A stretch of DNA of 64,000 nt from Chondrus crispus (GCF_000350225.1 NW_005179003.1:94255-158254); one strand, 5' to 3'; numbered from the stretch's first letter, positions 1-11,916 are shown. Program-made: numbers and translations. The notes: a model not told the origin generated them from the letters alone.

Positions 1-280
1 ACCAAAGATATTCATATCAGCTGAGCCTACAGCAGTAACTGGCAAAAGAGCATCTGACTGCCTCCAGTCTCTCTACTGCAATATATATGCCACAAATGCG
101 CATTACCATAGATATTTCTCCAGCGCACACCCCACCATACTGCATCGTTAGTTGTTTGAGGCCCGACATGTAGTTCGTGGATGTGAGCAAGTAGCGAAGG
201 TTCCTTCGAGGCAGACATAACTTTTATTTCTCTTCAACCTTTCCTAGATCTACGAAATGCACATATTAAGCCGGAACAAA
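1..280. other. left flank, no gene seen
   Basis: No coding region, RNA gene or repeat could be supported here. Only short chance open frames occur, and nothing links the stretch to the truncated retroelement that starts near 886. Confidence 0.4.
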
Positions 281-748
281 TTACCAATATGTATTATCAC
301 GAAGCCACACTCCCTTGATGATATTGACCACCTTATCAATTGACTTGGCAGTGGCTGGATGTGCAATCAACGGTACGGCCGATGGGTTCGACCTCACCAG
401 TGAGGGGGGGTTGTCCACCTTCAGCTCCTGATTTTCTGTCAGACGAATATCGGCTGGGAGTTTATCTCCCAATTTGACTTGGGTTTGGAGTTTGCGACGC
501 GGGGGGGGGGGGTGGACGTGACGATACGGGTCATCGTAGTGGGTCGGGGAGGCTTGAAGTGGGCCACAATCGCCAACTTCGAGCAAGTCCAGACACAATT
601 TAGGATTAAATTCTGTCGGCAGATTGTGAACAGGTATCAAATTTTTATATAACATAAATTGTACTGCAATTTCCAAGTAAAATTGTATGATAATTTTTTT
701 GATTTGGCCTATACAGAATCCCCCATCCCCCAGATTTAGAGAGTACAT
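281..748 (-). CDS. hypothetical 155-residue open frame
   Basis: This is an uninterrupted frame of 155 codons with no recognisable domain. It begins with a stretch rich in isoleucine, phenylalanine and tyrosine. A proline run follows, encoded by a G-homopolymer near 499-511, and the C-terminal half is polar. There is no signal peptide or clear membrane segment. It lies directly beyond the point where gypsy element A is cut off, so it could be a decayed part of another repeat. A homopolymer inside the frame makes the reading uncertain. I do not recognise a function, and it may not be a gene. Confidence 0.15.
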   Translation of the reverse strand: MYSLNLGDGGFCIGQIKKIIIQFYLEIAVQFMLYKNLIPVHNLPTEFNPKLCLDLLEVGDCGPLQASPTHYDDPYRHVHPPPPRRKLQTQVKLGDKLPADIRLTENQELKVDNPPSLVRSNPSAVPLIAHPATAKSIDKVVNIIKGVWLRDNTYW

Positions 749-885
749 GTTGGACGATAACTTCTAAACTATTTTGGTTTGTCCACTTCTGTTTCCTGCA
801 TATCACTACTACTGCTCTAAGCTTTACAACCATATAAAAATATCTGGAATCCGAAGGGGTGCCCCTGGTACTGTTTGGTATCCCA

Positions 886-3800
886 AATTCTGGTTACCAC
901 CAAACCAGTGTTGTAGTCGCGTAGCATCGCAGCGATCGTTCGGTTGTATCGCTCCACCTGCCCGTTCGTCTGGGGATGGTACGCCGATGCGTACATATTA
1001 TTTATCCCCAGAACACGGCACGTGCTGTGGAAGAACTTGGCATTAAACTGCGGTCCGTTATCCGACAGCAACGTGCGCGGGACGCCGTACTTAAACACCC
1101 ACGATTCGCAGAACGCAACTGCGACGGTGTATGCGGTTATCGTGCGAAGCGCAACGACTTGCGTCAGCTTGCTAACGCGGTCCGTGATCACGAGCAGGAA
1201 CCGTTTTTCTGACTTCGTCTTGGGGAGCGGCCCCAAGATGTCGATGGCCAGACTCTCGAGGGGCCTCGTAGCTGGAAACAATCTCAATCGGTTGAGATGT
1301 TTCCTCAGCTTGACCCGGTTCATCGCGCAGGTTCGACAACCTCGCACCGTGGCGGCAACATCTGCGGCCAGATGGGGCCAGTAGTACTCGCGACGGAGCG
1401 CGTAGTACATACGGTCCTGGCCCGGGTGCCCTGCGATGACCGGGTTGTGGCACAGGCGAAGGAGCCTGGCTCGGAGCGTCCGAGGTGCCACCACCTGCAC
1501 GATAGCAGGGTCGAAGGGTTGTCTCCGTTTGAGCACCCCCTGGTGGTCCTCGAAGAACGCGGAGTCCCGGGACTCTGACTGTCGTGCCAAAACGGTTTGG
1601 CAGAAGTCATCCACGCGTTGCTCTTCGGCAATCTCCTCTATCGTAAGAGGAGCCGGAAGGTCGTCCTGCGGAGGCGCGACCGAAGAGTCGTGCGCGCCAG
1701 CCTCGTGGTCTGCGGTGCGCTCGATGTCGGTGGCGTCGAACTCGTCATTCTCCTCCCAGAACGAATTGGGTCCTTGGAGAGCGGGGGCTTCGTCGTCGCC
1801 CCTCGGCTCGTCGCGCGCTCGGGCGCGCGACCTTCTTTGTGATCTGGCTTGGTTCCGTGTCGTCGCGAAGATGTGCTCGACCTCGTGGTCGCAGCTCGCG
1901 ATGAAAACGTGGCCCGCGAGCTCGTTCGATACGTCTCGAACGGTCGTGCCCGCGTCGAAGGTGGGAATGTTGTCATCCACCTCGACGCTGGGGCGACGGT
2001 CGTTGGCGACTCTCGGCGACACGAGTCGTGACAGGGCGTCTGGTACCTGGTGCACGCGCCCGGGGCGGCACTGAATGGTGAAATCGTATTCAGCCAGACG
2101 TAGCCGCCACCGGGTGAGTCTTCCGGAACTCTCGGTGAGGGACATGAGCCATCGGAGGGCGTCATGGTCCGTCCGTACGGTGAACTTCGTGCCTTCTACG
2201 TACGGCCGTAGTGTGCGGACGGCCCACACTACGGCGAAGCACTCGCGTTCGGTAGCGCTGTAGTTGCGCTCACTATCGGACAGTGAGTACGACCAATACC
2301 CCACGGGCCGCCAGTCGTTCGGCTCTTCGTGCTCCTGAAGTAAGGTGCAACCCAGTTGGTAGGCACTCGCGTCGGTGTCTATCATGTACGGACGACCGTG
2401 CCGGGGCAACGCGAGGATCGGCGGAGCGATCATGAACTTCTTAAGGTTCTCGAACGCCTGAAGTTGCAGCTCCGTGGGGTTATAGAAATCGGGATCCGAA
2501 TCCTTGCGCGTCATGTCGGTCAGAGGACGCGCAATCTTAGCGAACCCCTTAACGAATCGGCGGTATACGTTACACGCCCCGAGGAACGAGCGCACTTGCG
2601 TCAACGTCCTCGGGAACGTGAACGTCTTGAAAGCGTCGGCCGCCGTATCGGCCACGCTCAACTTGCTTGGGGAGATGACGTGCCCCAGGTAGTGCACCTT
2701 CGGTCGGAAGAAGCTGCACTTCTTGAGCTTAAGGGAGATACCGGAACTCTGCAGTAAGCTCAAGACGGTATCGAGATGCCTCGCGTGTTCTCCGTGCGTA
2801 CGGGAGAACACGATCACGTCGTCGAGATAGACGAGGCATATTTGCCAGCGGACTCCGGAGAGTATTATGTCGAGCGCACGTTGGAAGGTGGCCGGTGCCC
2901 CTCTGAGTCCAAACGGCATGCGCAAGTGGCGAAACGTGCCCATGTGCGTCGTAAACGTGGTCTTATCCCGGTCCTCCGGAGCGACGGGGATCTGCCAATA
3001 ACCGGAATTGCAGTCCAACGTCGTAAAGACGGCTGCATCTCCTAACGAGTCGATGCAGTCTTCCATCCGGGGCAGCGGATACGAATCCGCTGCGGTCTTC
3101 GCGTTGAGACGCCGGTAGTCCACGCAGAACCGGAGAGAGCCGTCTTTCTTCGGGACGAGCACCACCGGGGACGCCCACTGGGTGCTCGCGGGTTGGATAA
3201 CCCCTGCGTTCAGCATTTAGTTGACCTCCTTGGCAACCATCTCGCGCATGGCAGGCCCCTTCCGATAGGGCATCGAACGAATCGGTTTCGTTCCCGGTTT
3301 GAGAGGGATGCGGTGCTCCGTGGCTCGGATCGTTCCGAGTGCACCGCTCCACAGACTCGATTGCTTACGGAACATCTCGAGTACGTGGCCACGGAGCTTG
3401 TCATCGTCGATGTATGACAAGTCCACCTCTTTTTCCCAATCCATCGGTGGGCTTTTGGGATTCTTTTTGTGGGGGCTTACGGTGCCTCCTGCTGTCGGTT
3501 GGTCTCTAGGTGGCCGATCGTCCGTACCCACCTGTTCCCTCCTAACGGTCTCTAGCTCATCGGAGTTTGGTCGTCCAGCTCTTGCCTTCCCAACTTGATC
3601 GGTCAAGTCGGTCAGGTGTAGCGCGTGTGCGACCCCCTCGGCGACGCGACGTTCGGGCGTCAGGATCGCGAGGGGGTTGCGCGTCGCATGCTCCACGACG
3701 GTGTGCTTCGGAAGCCGCCTTTCCCGACGCGAAAAGTTCGCGACGAGGACGTCGAAGGTCTGATTTGGCAGTACCTCGACGACGCCGTTCGTCAGCCTTA

Positions 3801-4893
3801 CTTCATGTCGGTGTTGAAGTGACGGCTTCGGCTCCATGAATACGAGGCCCCTCCCGGCGGTGGTGACGCGCACTCGGGCTTGCGACCTCGCGGGGATGGT
3901 GACCCAGCGGGCGATTCGGATCGCCTGCAGGGCCTCCTCTCGTACATCGGGCCGTCTCGTCTGGCGTCCGCTACGCCTTGTACGGGGAGTTGGCTCCCCT
4001 TTTCCGTCGACAATGGCAACAGAGCCGCCTTGGCGCAGCTCCATCCGTTGAGCCTCGATGTCGATGCATCGCACGTGCGTATCGATGAAGGCCGTGCCGA
4101 GAAGGAGCGGCACGGCGAGCTGGTCCGCGACTACGAACGGAATTCGGAACACCGTGTTCCTCAACCGCACAGCCAGGCGGACGACGGCCGAAAACTTGAG
4201 GGGGCTGCTATTCGCGCCTGCCAATCGTGGCAGGGGTGCGTCGTGCACGACGTAACGCGTCCAATCGGGGGGAAGGTCGGCCTTCCTCACCAGATTATAC
4301 CCCGAGCACGTATTAACGGCGATCGTGCGGGGTTTAAATGCATTTCCTTCTGTGGCTATCGAGCCGAGGACGTTGTAAATCTTCGACGTCATAAGGCAAA
4401 TGACGCCGTCGACAACCTTCGGGGCGGCCTTATCGGTGAGTTCGTTCCGCCGGGGCCTTCGATTTCGGGGCTGGCCCCGCTTGCGTTTCCTTCTCACCCT
4501 TTCTTGAGGCGTCCGCCGATCAGTGACGCCCCTCGGATTACTCGAGTCCGTACGACACGGACTTTTCTCCGGCGACCTTGGGCTCGCGGGAGTCAGGGGG
4601 TCGACCGAACCTTTTCGGTCGTCGTTGCCCCTGGCGCCATCGTTACGCCTCACCGGGACGTCGGCTGTCCCGGTGTCTTGTTCCCCTAACGTCGGGCCTT
4701 CGGAGGCCTCGACGTGCGCTCCCTCCTGTATCGGCATTACAGGGGTTCCCGTGCTCGCCTCAGGTAGCGGGGGATGTATTATCGAACAATACCCCCCGTG
4801 TCCTTGGCGAGCACGCGGGGTCGGGTCTAGTTCGTGGGGAAAAGACGGCCCACGCGACCGCGTGTACGTAACCGTCTTTACCCTTTTTTCCAA
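886..4893 (-). pseudogene. pol: gypsy A pol region (protease, RT, RNase H, integrase)
   Basis: Polyprotein region of element A. The protease-like segment lies around 4300. Reverse transcriptase covers about 2300-3250 and includes a YLDD active-site box near 2825. RNase H starts near 2385 with a DTDAS motif. The integrase zinc-binding HHCC domain lies at about 1310-1450. The integrase catalytic core follows, with an AIDILG box near 1250, an LSDNG box near 1080 and a GQVER box near 960. All are typical of Ty3/gypsy. The integrase is cut off at its left end. Confidence 0.88.
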
Positions 4894-5403
4894 CTACCCG
4901 TGCTATCGGAGCTAACCTCCTGGCTATCGACGGCTAGGTCCTCTTCGGGTAGCCGGCCGCGTGGGTCGGGACGATTCCCCCACTGCGGCTCGGCGGCCGT
5001 GGCGAAGTATTCGGGTACTTCCGGGCCTTGACCTGCAGCGTCCGGTCGTCGCAGGATATGGGGGACGAAGCGAGTCGGCTCGCCTTCGTGACCCTCCGTG
5101 GGTAGAGGGTACGGATCTTCTACCCAGTCTTGCAGGTACATTATCGCATTTTGTACCTGTTGGGGTAACCGAGAGCGGTCTCGGTCCTCTCTCTCTCCTT
5201 GGCGCGGGTACCTTGTGTACGCCTGCCGGTAGGCGGGTCGATCCCGACGATCGACGTCGTTACGACGGTACCCGCCTCCACGGGGGGCGAAGCGTGCGCC
5301 CCCACCCGATCGGTTCGGGCAAACCGTGACGCGGGAGACGGCCCTCCCCCGCCGCCTGCCGGAGGAGATTACGCGCACCCGGGCGCGTCTCCATCTGGTA
5401 GCG

Positions 5404-7449
5404 TTAGTTCCTGTACGCCGTGAACATTCGTTGTTCCGGCGACAGGAACGGGCACGTGTACATGGCATGCCCGTACGTACGGCATAGCCAGCACACGTAC
5501 GCGCTGCCGTCCGTTGAGGCGAAGGTCGCCGCGTGCCGCGCCTCCTCATCGGTGAGGAGGGGCACGCGAGGCGCTTCGCCTCCTCCACCTCGGTTCGAGA
5601 TGTCGAGCTCTGCGACCCGGGGGTCCGTACCCCTTGCCACTCTTGGAGTGGCCACGAACGCGGTCGCGTAACTCGATGTCGTTCCGGTCGACATCGGTGA
5701 GGAGGTTCGTGCCCCCACGGGCCCTGCTCCTTGCGTAATGAAGACAGGGTCGGCCTGCCACTCATCCTCCCCGATATGGAGGGTCGAGGCGGGCGAACTT
5801 GTCGCGGCGGACTTCGTAGTCCTGCCAGCCTTCCCTGCCGGTTTCGAATCCGGCAGAGGTAGACCGCGCCGAGCGCGGTACGTTGTACCTTCCGCCGTGG
5901 CGATACGGCGGATGGTCGGAAGATCGGTCTTCTGACTGCCTGGCAGCCTTTGCACAGTTTCGGATACTGCGGCACGGGTTGCCGGTGCAAGTCCCCGCAC
6001 GAAGTAGTGAGCGAGGGACTGTTCGGAGAAGACTGCCGTGCATCGGAACGCGGCAGTCTCGAGTCGGTCAGCAAACGTGCTTTCCGTCTCATGTGATTGC
6101 TGTCGCGCCGTAGCGACAGCGTCGTACGCTTCACCTAACACGTCGTCCGTGAGGTAGCGTTTTAAGAATTGATTCACGAGCCCCGGCCAGCTCACGTCGT
6201 CATGGAGCTGGCCGGCGCGGAGGCCACGCATCGTATAACTCGTATACAGGCGCTCCGCGTCGCGCTCGAGGAAGTGCGCGTGGACTCGTACCGCAACACC
6301 TTCGGTCAGGTGTTGCGAGTTGAAGGTGATTCGGATATCCTGCAAAAACGGCAGCAGCTGGATCGGGTCGGTACCGTCGAAGCTGCGCATCGTGGGACGG
6401 ATCCCACGACAGCGTTGGACGTACTTCGCGATCCGTCCGGCGTCACTGGAGGTAACGAGCCTCGAGGTGTTATCCAAGCGGTACATACGATAGTCAGCAA
6501 CGGCGCTGAACTCTTGGATCATCGTATGTACCGGCTCGAGCCCGGGTTCAGCGGGACCCAGCGTGCCGAAGGAGGTAACCGGTAGCGTACAGACGACTAC
6601 CAGACCTGGATGCTCGGCGTAGCTCGCCCGAGGGTAGCCGCCCCAGCGGGGATCGACGGAGAACATCGGTTCTTCGGATCTGTGGGCGGCTCCCCCACGG
6701 TCCTGTTCGTCCGCGTACGATACGCGGTCCACTTGCCGCCTACTTCCGGCGATAGGCGGCAAGGCTTGGGTCTCAGACGCGAAGTTTGCGTCTATTGGAG
6801 GACGGCTTCCTTCTGCAGTCCGACTGGTAGCGGCACCAGTCGGACGCCAACCTTCGGGGGCGGCGGCGCTCGGAGGTACGGTACCACCGGGCCCTCTCGA
6901 GGGGGCACTGGGTAGCCTTTCGGCCATGGTACGTTCCATGTCACGAGCACGCCGACGAGTGGCGTCGAGCTCAGCAGAGAGGTGCGCGAACGCACCCAAT
7001 TGCTCTGCGGACGGAGAGGTTCGGTCCTCGGGTCGTCTCACCGAGGTCGGCCTCTCAGGACGACCTTGCCCGGACGGTCCGGGCGAGGCGAAACGGGAGT
7101 CTTCGACGAGCACTATCCGCGAGTGTAACTCGTCGATCAGTGCTCAGAGATTCTCTAAGGACTGCGTCACTCTATCGAACCTCCCTTCACGCAGGGAGCG
7201 GAGTTCGGCCATACATCGAGTGTATACATGGTCCGATACATCGATCCGAAGGGAAGTACGGACTTCCTCGATGTATTCGGCTATGCGTTCGAACATCGCC
7301 GCCGCTCTTTCCTCGGAGGATCGGAGCGACGGTTCCCGGTCACGAGGACCTGCGTCGCCGTCGCCCGACGGGGCGGATGGGGACTGCACAGCGGCCGGAC
7401 TCAGATCCGCCGTTTCGGAGCGGATCGAGGGCTCAAACTCTTGGCTCAT
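5404..7449 (-). pseudogene. gag: gypsy A gag region
   Basis: The region between the primer-binding site and pol. The conserved capsid-like part covers roughly 5950-6600. A CX2CX3GHX4C zinc knuckle near 5420-5490 closes the nucleocapsid. The N-terminal part (about 7144-7449) is charged and helical. Gag proteins package the element RNA in cytoplasmic particles. This copy is a fossil with at least one break. Confidence 0.75.
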
Positions 7450-7510
7450 CTCAACGCGATCGGTTCGCGGAGGGAAGCGGAAGTCTTCTCGGAGATCGGA
7501 CTCCAGGGTC

Positions 7511-7528
7511 TTCTAGGTCGGGAGACCA
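7511..7528 (-). other. gypsy A primer-binding site
   Basis: Minus-strand reading TGGTCTCCCGACCTAGAA starts two bases inside the LTR. It opens with TGG, the complement of a tRNA CCA end. Elements B and C carry nearly the same 18-mer at the same place, which supports its role as the tRNA primer site. Confidence 0.8.
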
Positions 7529-7529
7529 C

Positions 7530-8186
7530 TGTAGCATAAACACCCCCAGCGATAGGGGTGTATGCACAGTTCGACCGAGACCCCGTCCGATCGGGAAGAC
7601 GGGGGTGAAGCAGGACACCAGCTAACGGCACCGGGCAGCGGGCCTGGGTAGCGTGGTAGAGCGGGAACGGGGAGGACGCCGGTACGCGCGAGCGGTTCGA
7701 CGCCTCGACGCCCCGGCGCGGTACTGGGTAACGATCCAGTACCGACGAGCGGAGGCGGAGCCGGCTCGTGGGCGTACCGCACGCGTCCTCAACCCGCGCT
7801 CGGTGCCGCTCTAAGGTAGTTAGCGAGCGCTACCTTAGAATAAGCGGGAAGTCGGACCTTGACGGTCGGTGGGTGACAAGTCCGTGCTTGTCCTCTTCCC
7901 CCCACCGCCGGTCCGCTCCATATTTAATGTACATAATAACCTATCATAGTAGTACAGTACCGATGTACTGTAGCGGTCGGTCGACACTGTAATACTGTCA
8001 GCCATCGGGGCTGACAGTACACGTGTGTGCGCGCTCTTTGGTCCCGCGCGTACACGTGTACACGTGCGCCCCCTGTACTCGGGGGTACACGTGGTAGTAC
8101 TGTAGGGCATCGAGCCCTACAGTAACCGATCCGATTCTGAGTTGATCTAATCTAAAATAAAGCCCCCAGGGGGGGGTTATACTACA
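7530..8186 (-). repeat. gypsy A 5' LTR
   Basis: A 657-bp segment. On the minus strand it begins TGTAGTATAA and ends TTATGCTACA, the inverted TG...CA ends expected of an LTR. It stops next to the primer-binding site. The LTR contains several inner inverted repeats, for example around 8095-8125 (CTGTAGGGC ... GCCCTACAG). Confidence 0.8.
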
Positions 8187-8279
8187 GCTTTCTTATCTCC
8201 GCCACAACCAGACACAACTTCGAGCCGCCGACTACACCTCACTGCGCGACAGCCTATGAGACTCCTGTCGTGCTGAAGA

Positions 8280-10114
8280 TGAAGCCGACGCCGTGCGTGC
8301 GGGACGACTGTTCATTCTCCCTTCCACGTACATTGGAGGTGACCGCTATATGAGGCAGCAGATGCACGACATCATTGCTATATCGAACCAAATTGGCCAC
8401 CGGGACATCTTCCTCACCATGACATGCAATCCAAGCTAGCCGGAGATCAAAAAGAGCCCTACTGCCGAACCAAACGCCTCAGGCCAGACCGGATCTGTGC
8501 GCACGTGTGTTTCGTCTCAAAATGAAAGATCTCATGTCCTTGGTCATCAAAGAGGAAGTATTCAGAACCGTTGTTGCCCATGTACGAGTCATCGAGTTTC
8601 AGAAACGCGGTCTTCCCCACGCTCGCGTTGCATTTTTCCTAGATGAAGTCTCCAAGAATGATCTGCGTACTCCCGAAAACGTCGACCGCATTATCTCTGC
8701 CGAGATCCCGTCTTCCCAAGATCCAGAACTCCAAGAGGTCGTGCTCAAGCATATGATTCACAATCCATGTGGAGAACACAATCCAACAGCCGTGTGCATG
8801 GGCGAGCGGTACTGCAGGAAAGGGTTTCCAAAATCGTTCAAACACGAAACCAGCCAGTCCGACAGTGAGTACTACATCACGTACCGAAGAAGGGCACCGT
8901 CTGCAGGTGGCGTCTCCATCGAGCGACCCTCCCGTATTGGCCTACGACAGCAACCCGTCGTGGTCGACAGCTCCTGGGTCGTTCCCCACAGTCCTGTGCT
9001 TCTACGATCATTCGCTTGCCATTTGAATGTGGAACTCTGCGTGTCACGCGTTGGCGGAATCAAGTACCTCTTCAAGTATGTGTGCAAGGGGCAAGACCGA
9101 GTGACCATGGAAATTACTGCCGAGAACGAGCGCTACGACGACATCTCCAACTTCCAAGATGCCAGATACGTTTCCGCATTGAAGGCCACATGGAAGTTAT
9201 TCTCCTTTGAAATTGTAGACAGCAATCCTCCAGTAGTCAGGCTTGCAGTGCATCTGCCCAACCACCATACGGTGTACTTTGAGGAAGGGCGAGAGCAGGA
9301 GGCGGCGCTTCGACCAGCAACAGGCACGAAGCTGACCGAGTGGTTTAAAGCCAATGAGAAGTACCCAAGCGCGAGGCATATTCGGTACCACAAGTTTCCA
9401 AGGTACTTTACGTGGAAGACACGCACCAAGTCATGGAGTCCAAGAGCAACCCTGCGAAGACGGAACGCCAGCAGCGAAAAGGAAGCCTACGATTTCAGTG
9501 GTACAGGTGCCAACGTAGTCGGTCGAATCTACACTGTCAGTCCGAGGGAGGGTGAGCACTACTTTCTTCGCCTCCTCCTCACACAAGTGCCAGGGGCAAC
9601 TCTCTTCGAGAACTTGCGAAATATCGACAGCGAGCAGGGCACCAGCTTCCGACAAGCTTGCTTACGACTCGGATTGCTGGCCGACGATGCCGAGTGGAAG
9701 CACGCAATCCGAGATTCATTCCGGTCAAGCTTCGTTCCTCTTTCTCATCTGTTTGCTACGATTCTGGCACACTGCCAGCCTTCGGATCCTCTCTCGCTGT
9801 GGAACGACCACCTGGACATGTTTTTCACCGATATTCGCAATCGTGCACGAGGACAACCCATTCGAAGACAGCAGATTCGCGATGATCACCACGCCACATC
9901 TTACGTGCTTGGAGAGGTACAGGAGGCCCTGCAGACCGTGCGTTCCGATTGGACGCTCGCAAATTTCGGACTCCCACTGCCCGATGACAGCCTGCCCGCT
10001 TTGGAACAGCAAGACGAGATCGAGACCACCGAAGCACGAGCGCAGCAGTGGGAAGAGCGACTACAGACGTCGTTGCCGTTGTTGAACACAAATCAACGCC
10101 ATTCCTTTGACTAA
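8280..10114 (+). pseudogene. Helitron Rep (replication initiator) region
   Basis: The HUH-endonuclease part of a Helitron RepHel protein, which nicks single strands and starts rolling-circle transposition. A conserved block reading YMRQQMHDII then FLTMTCNP lies at 8350-8440 and is followed by a stop. The open frame from 8507 contains the sequence RGLPHAR near 8610. In active Helitrons this site reads PHAH, so the second metal-binding histidine has become arginine. The block KYLFKYVCKG near 9062-9091 corresponds to the tyrosine motif, with two tyrosines. The frame ends at 10114, before the helicase. Confidence 0.85.
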
Positions 10115-11550
10115 ATAGTGGGCTCCATGCTTGCAGGCATATCCGTCTCTGCATTGCTTCAAGGGTCCTCAAGCGCCGTTGCGGGACCTTCTGTGCCGAC
10201 ACGAAGTGGCCGTCTCTTCTTCCTCGATGCTCCTGGCCGAACAGGCAAACATTCGTGCTCAGCGCCATTCAGGACTTCCTTCGTACGCGTCGTAAGCAAG
10301 TCATCGCTGTCGCTACGTCTGCTGTTGCCGCTGTGTTGCTCGACGGTGGACGCACCGCTCATTCCGTGTTCAAGATTCCCATTCCTGTATCTGCCGAAAG
10401 CACGTGCAGCTTCTCCGCAAACTCCGACACTGGCCGTGCACTGCAACAAGTCGATCTTATCATATGGGACGAGATCGTCATGTGCCATTGACATTGCATT
10501 GAGACTGTCGATCGCTCCCTTCGCGACTTGATGCAAACCGACCGGCCCTTCAGAGGAAAGTTCCTCGTGTTCGCTGGAGACTTTAGACAATCCTTCCCGT
10601 CGTTCCGGGCGGGTCCAGAGGTCAAATCGTGAGCGCGTGCGTCAAGGCTTCCCCGCTGTATCGAGAGTGCCGATTCCTGCGCCTTACCGAGAACATGCGC
10701 CTTCCTGCTCTCCGAGCGGACCCTGCAGCAGATGTGGAGGCTCTCAACTTTCCAGAGTTCCTCCTCAGCGTCGGGGAAGGCAGACTTCAAGGCGAACAGC
10801 GCCCGGAATGGATCTCACTACCACACTCCGTTGCGTTCGAGCACACCATCCGCAATTTATGCGTCAAGGTCTTCCAAGGGATTTGAGACAATCACGTCGG
10901 CCCTGCCTGGCTCACCAAGCGCGTTATACTCACCACAAAGAACAGGCCGCTCGAGGAAGTCAACGAGGTCATCGGCAACATGATTCCGGGACCGTATCGA
11001 ACGTATTTAAGAGCAGACACGGTCGAGAACGAAGACACCAACGCGCTGATCTATCCCACAAAAAATGCTCAACACCTTGACCGCCGGGACTGCTCTACCA
11101 GACCACAACCTCAAGCTCAAGAAAGGCTTCATCGTCATGCTTCTGAGCAATCTCGATCCCGCTACCGGTCACGTCAACGGCGCGCGATATGTCATCGAGA
11201 ACATGACCAACAACCTGCTCTTTCTACGCGTTACCACCGGGTCACACCAAGGCAACAGACTGTGTCTCCCTCGAATGCCCTGCGGACCAGGAGACGACAA
11301 CTTTCCCATCCCTGGCTTCACCCGAACGCAGTTCCCCATTCGCACGGGCTTCGCCGTTACAACGAACAAAGCGCAAAGCCAATCCTTCGGTGGCCGCATT
11401 GGTCTCGACTTACGAGATCACTGCTTCTCGCACGGTCAACTCTACGTCGCACTATGAAGGACTATTCACCCAGGCAACGTCACTGTCCTCACTCGAGAGT
11501 CCAATGAAACAACGCGAAACGTAGTGTACCCCGAGGTCCTTCAGTAGTTA
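10115..11550 (+). pseudogene. Helitron PIF1-like helicase region
   Basis: A superfamily 1 PIF1-type DNA helicase that unwinds the strand displaced during Helitron transposition. A P-loop reading APGRTGK lies near 10228-10248. The frame then shifts and continues as FLRTRRKQVIAVATSAVAA near 10270. A Walker B-like IIWDE lies near 10460 and the GDFRQSFP block near 10580. The C-terminal NKAQSQSFGG block near 11367 and the YVAL block near 11445 are the usual PIF1/Helitron end motifs. Reading requires several frame changes and stops, so the gene is dead. Confidence 0.85.
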
Positions 11551-11645
11551 TCAAAAAAGTAAAGGCCAATGTCTTTACATCTTTTCAATGCCTTTACCTC
11601 TTTTCATTGCCACCCTTCCCAAATAGTGTTCCTCCACACTGACTT

Positions 11646-11674
11646 GGCTCGGCGCGCGAAGCGCGCACGGAGCC
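11646..11674 (+). repeat. candidate Helitron 3' hairpin
   Basis: GGCTC and GAGCC arms enclose GCGCGC-GAA-GCGCGC, giving a strong GC-rich stem-loop about 120 bp after the helicase region. Helitrons carry such a hairpin a few bases before their 3' end. The bases after it (CCACTTG) do not give a clean CTRR, so the exact terminus is uncertain. Confidence 0.5.
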
Positions 11675-11689
11675 CACTTGTCCTCTTCA

Positions 11690-11916
11690 CAAAAATCTCA
11701 CAATTCCCCATTTTTTGTCATGGCATGATTGCAGAATTCTGTATATGCAATTTCAGTGTAATGTTTTTTGCAGAATTGTTTGCAGAATTCTGTAGAATCC
11801 GATTTGCGTAAGCTCACTAGTGTCAGGGATTCTGCCACTATGACTGATGATGTGGCAGAATCACTGTGATTCTGCCACTATGACTGGGGTGTGGTACCGG
11901 TATGTATGGAACACCA
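11690..11916. repeat. short palindromes between Helitron and pogo-1
   Basis: A/T-rich spacer with nested repeats. GCAGAATTCTGTA-like words occur around 11730-11800. A 19-bp word (gattctgccactatgactg) is directly repeated at 11828-11846 and 11868-11886. Perfect 11-bp inverted arms at 11853-11863 and 11867-11877 form a hairpin with a 3-base loop. No gene is visible. It may be a degraded non-autonomous element. Confidence 0.5.

Larger units (their letters stand above)
886..8186 (-). mobile_element. Ty3/gypsy LTR retrotransposon A, 3'-truncated
   Basis: A minus-strand Ty3/gypsy element. Reading from the right, it has a 5' LTR (7530-8186), a tRNA primer-binding site, a gag region with a zinc knuckle, an aspartic protease region, reverse transcriptase, RNase H and integrase. 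The order protease-RT-RNase H-integrase is the Ty3/gypsy hallmark. Integrase sequence stops near 886, where unrelated DNA begins. The integrase C-terminus, any chromodomain and the 3' LTR are absent. The right LTR edge abuts Helitron sequence at 8187. The copy is a fossil: truncated, with a few breaks in the coding part. With only one LTR it cannot be dated by LTR comparison. Confidence 0.93.
8187..11690 (+). mobile_element. Helitron (rolling-circle transposon), decayed
   Basis: A Helitron-type coding region: a Rep/Helitron_like_N domain followed by a PIF1-family helicase. The left end is missing, because the first conserved Rep-associated block is already in progress at about 8280, just past the LTR of element A. 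The likely 3' end is a GC-rich hairpin at 11646-11674. The expected CTRR terminus after the hairpin is not clear, so the right edge is approximate. Several stops and frameshifts (near 8435, 10114, 10245, 10490, 10630, 10884 and 11457) show that this copy is not functional. Confidence 0.85.

Noticed and set aside
845-900. GGGGTGCCCC near the cut end of element A, resembling the pogo-1 terminal repeat
   Set aside because: Only about ten bases agree and the flanking bases differ. No partner end or TA duplication was found.
4878-6134. 418-codon open frame overlapping the gag region of element A
   Set aside because: Most of it is an Arg/Ser/Pro-rich shadow of the gag frame that holds the zinc knuckle.
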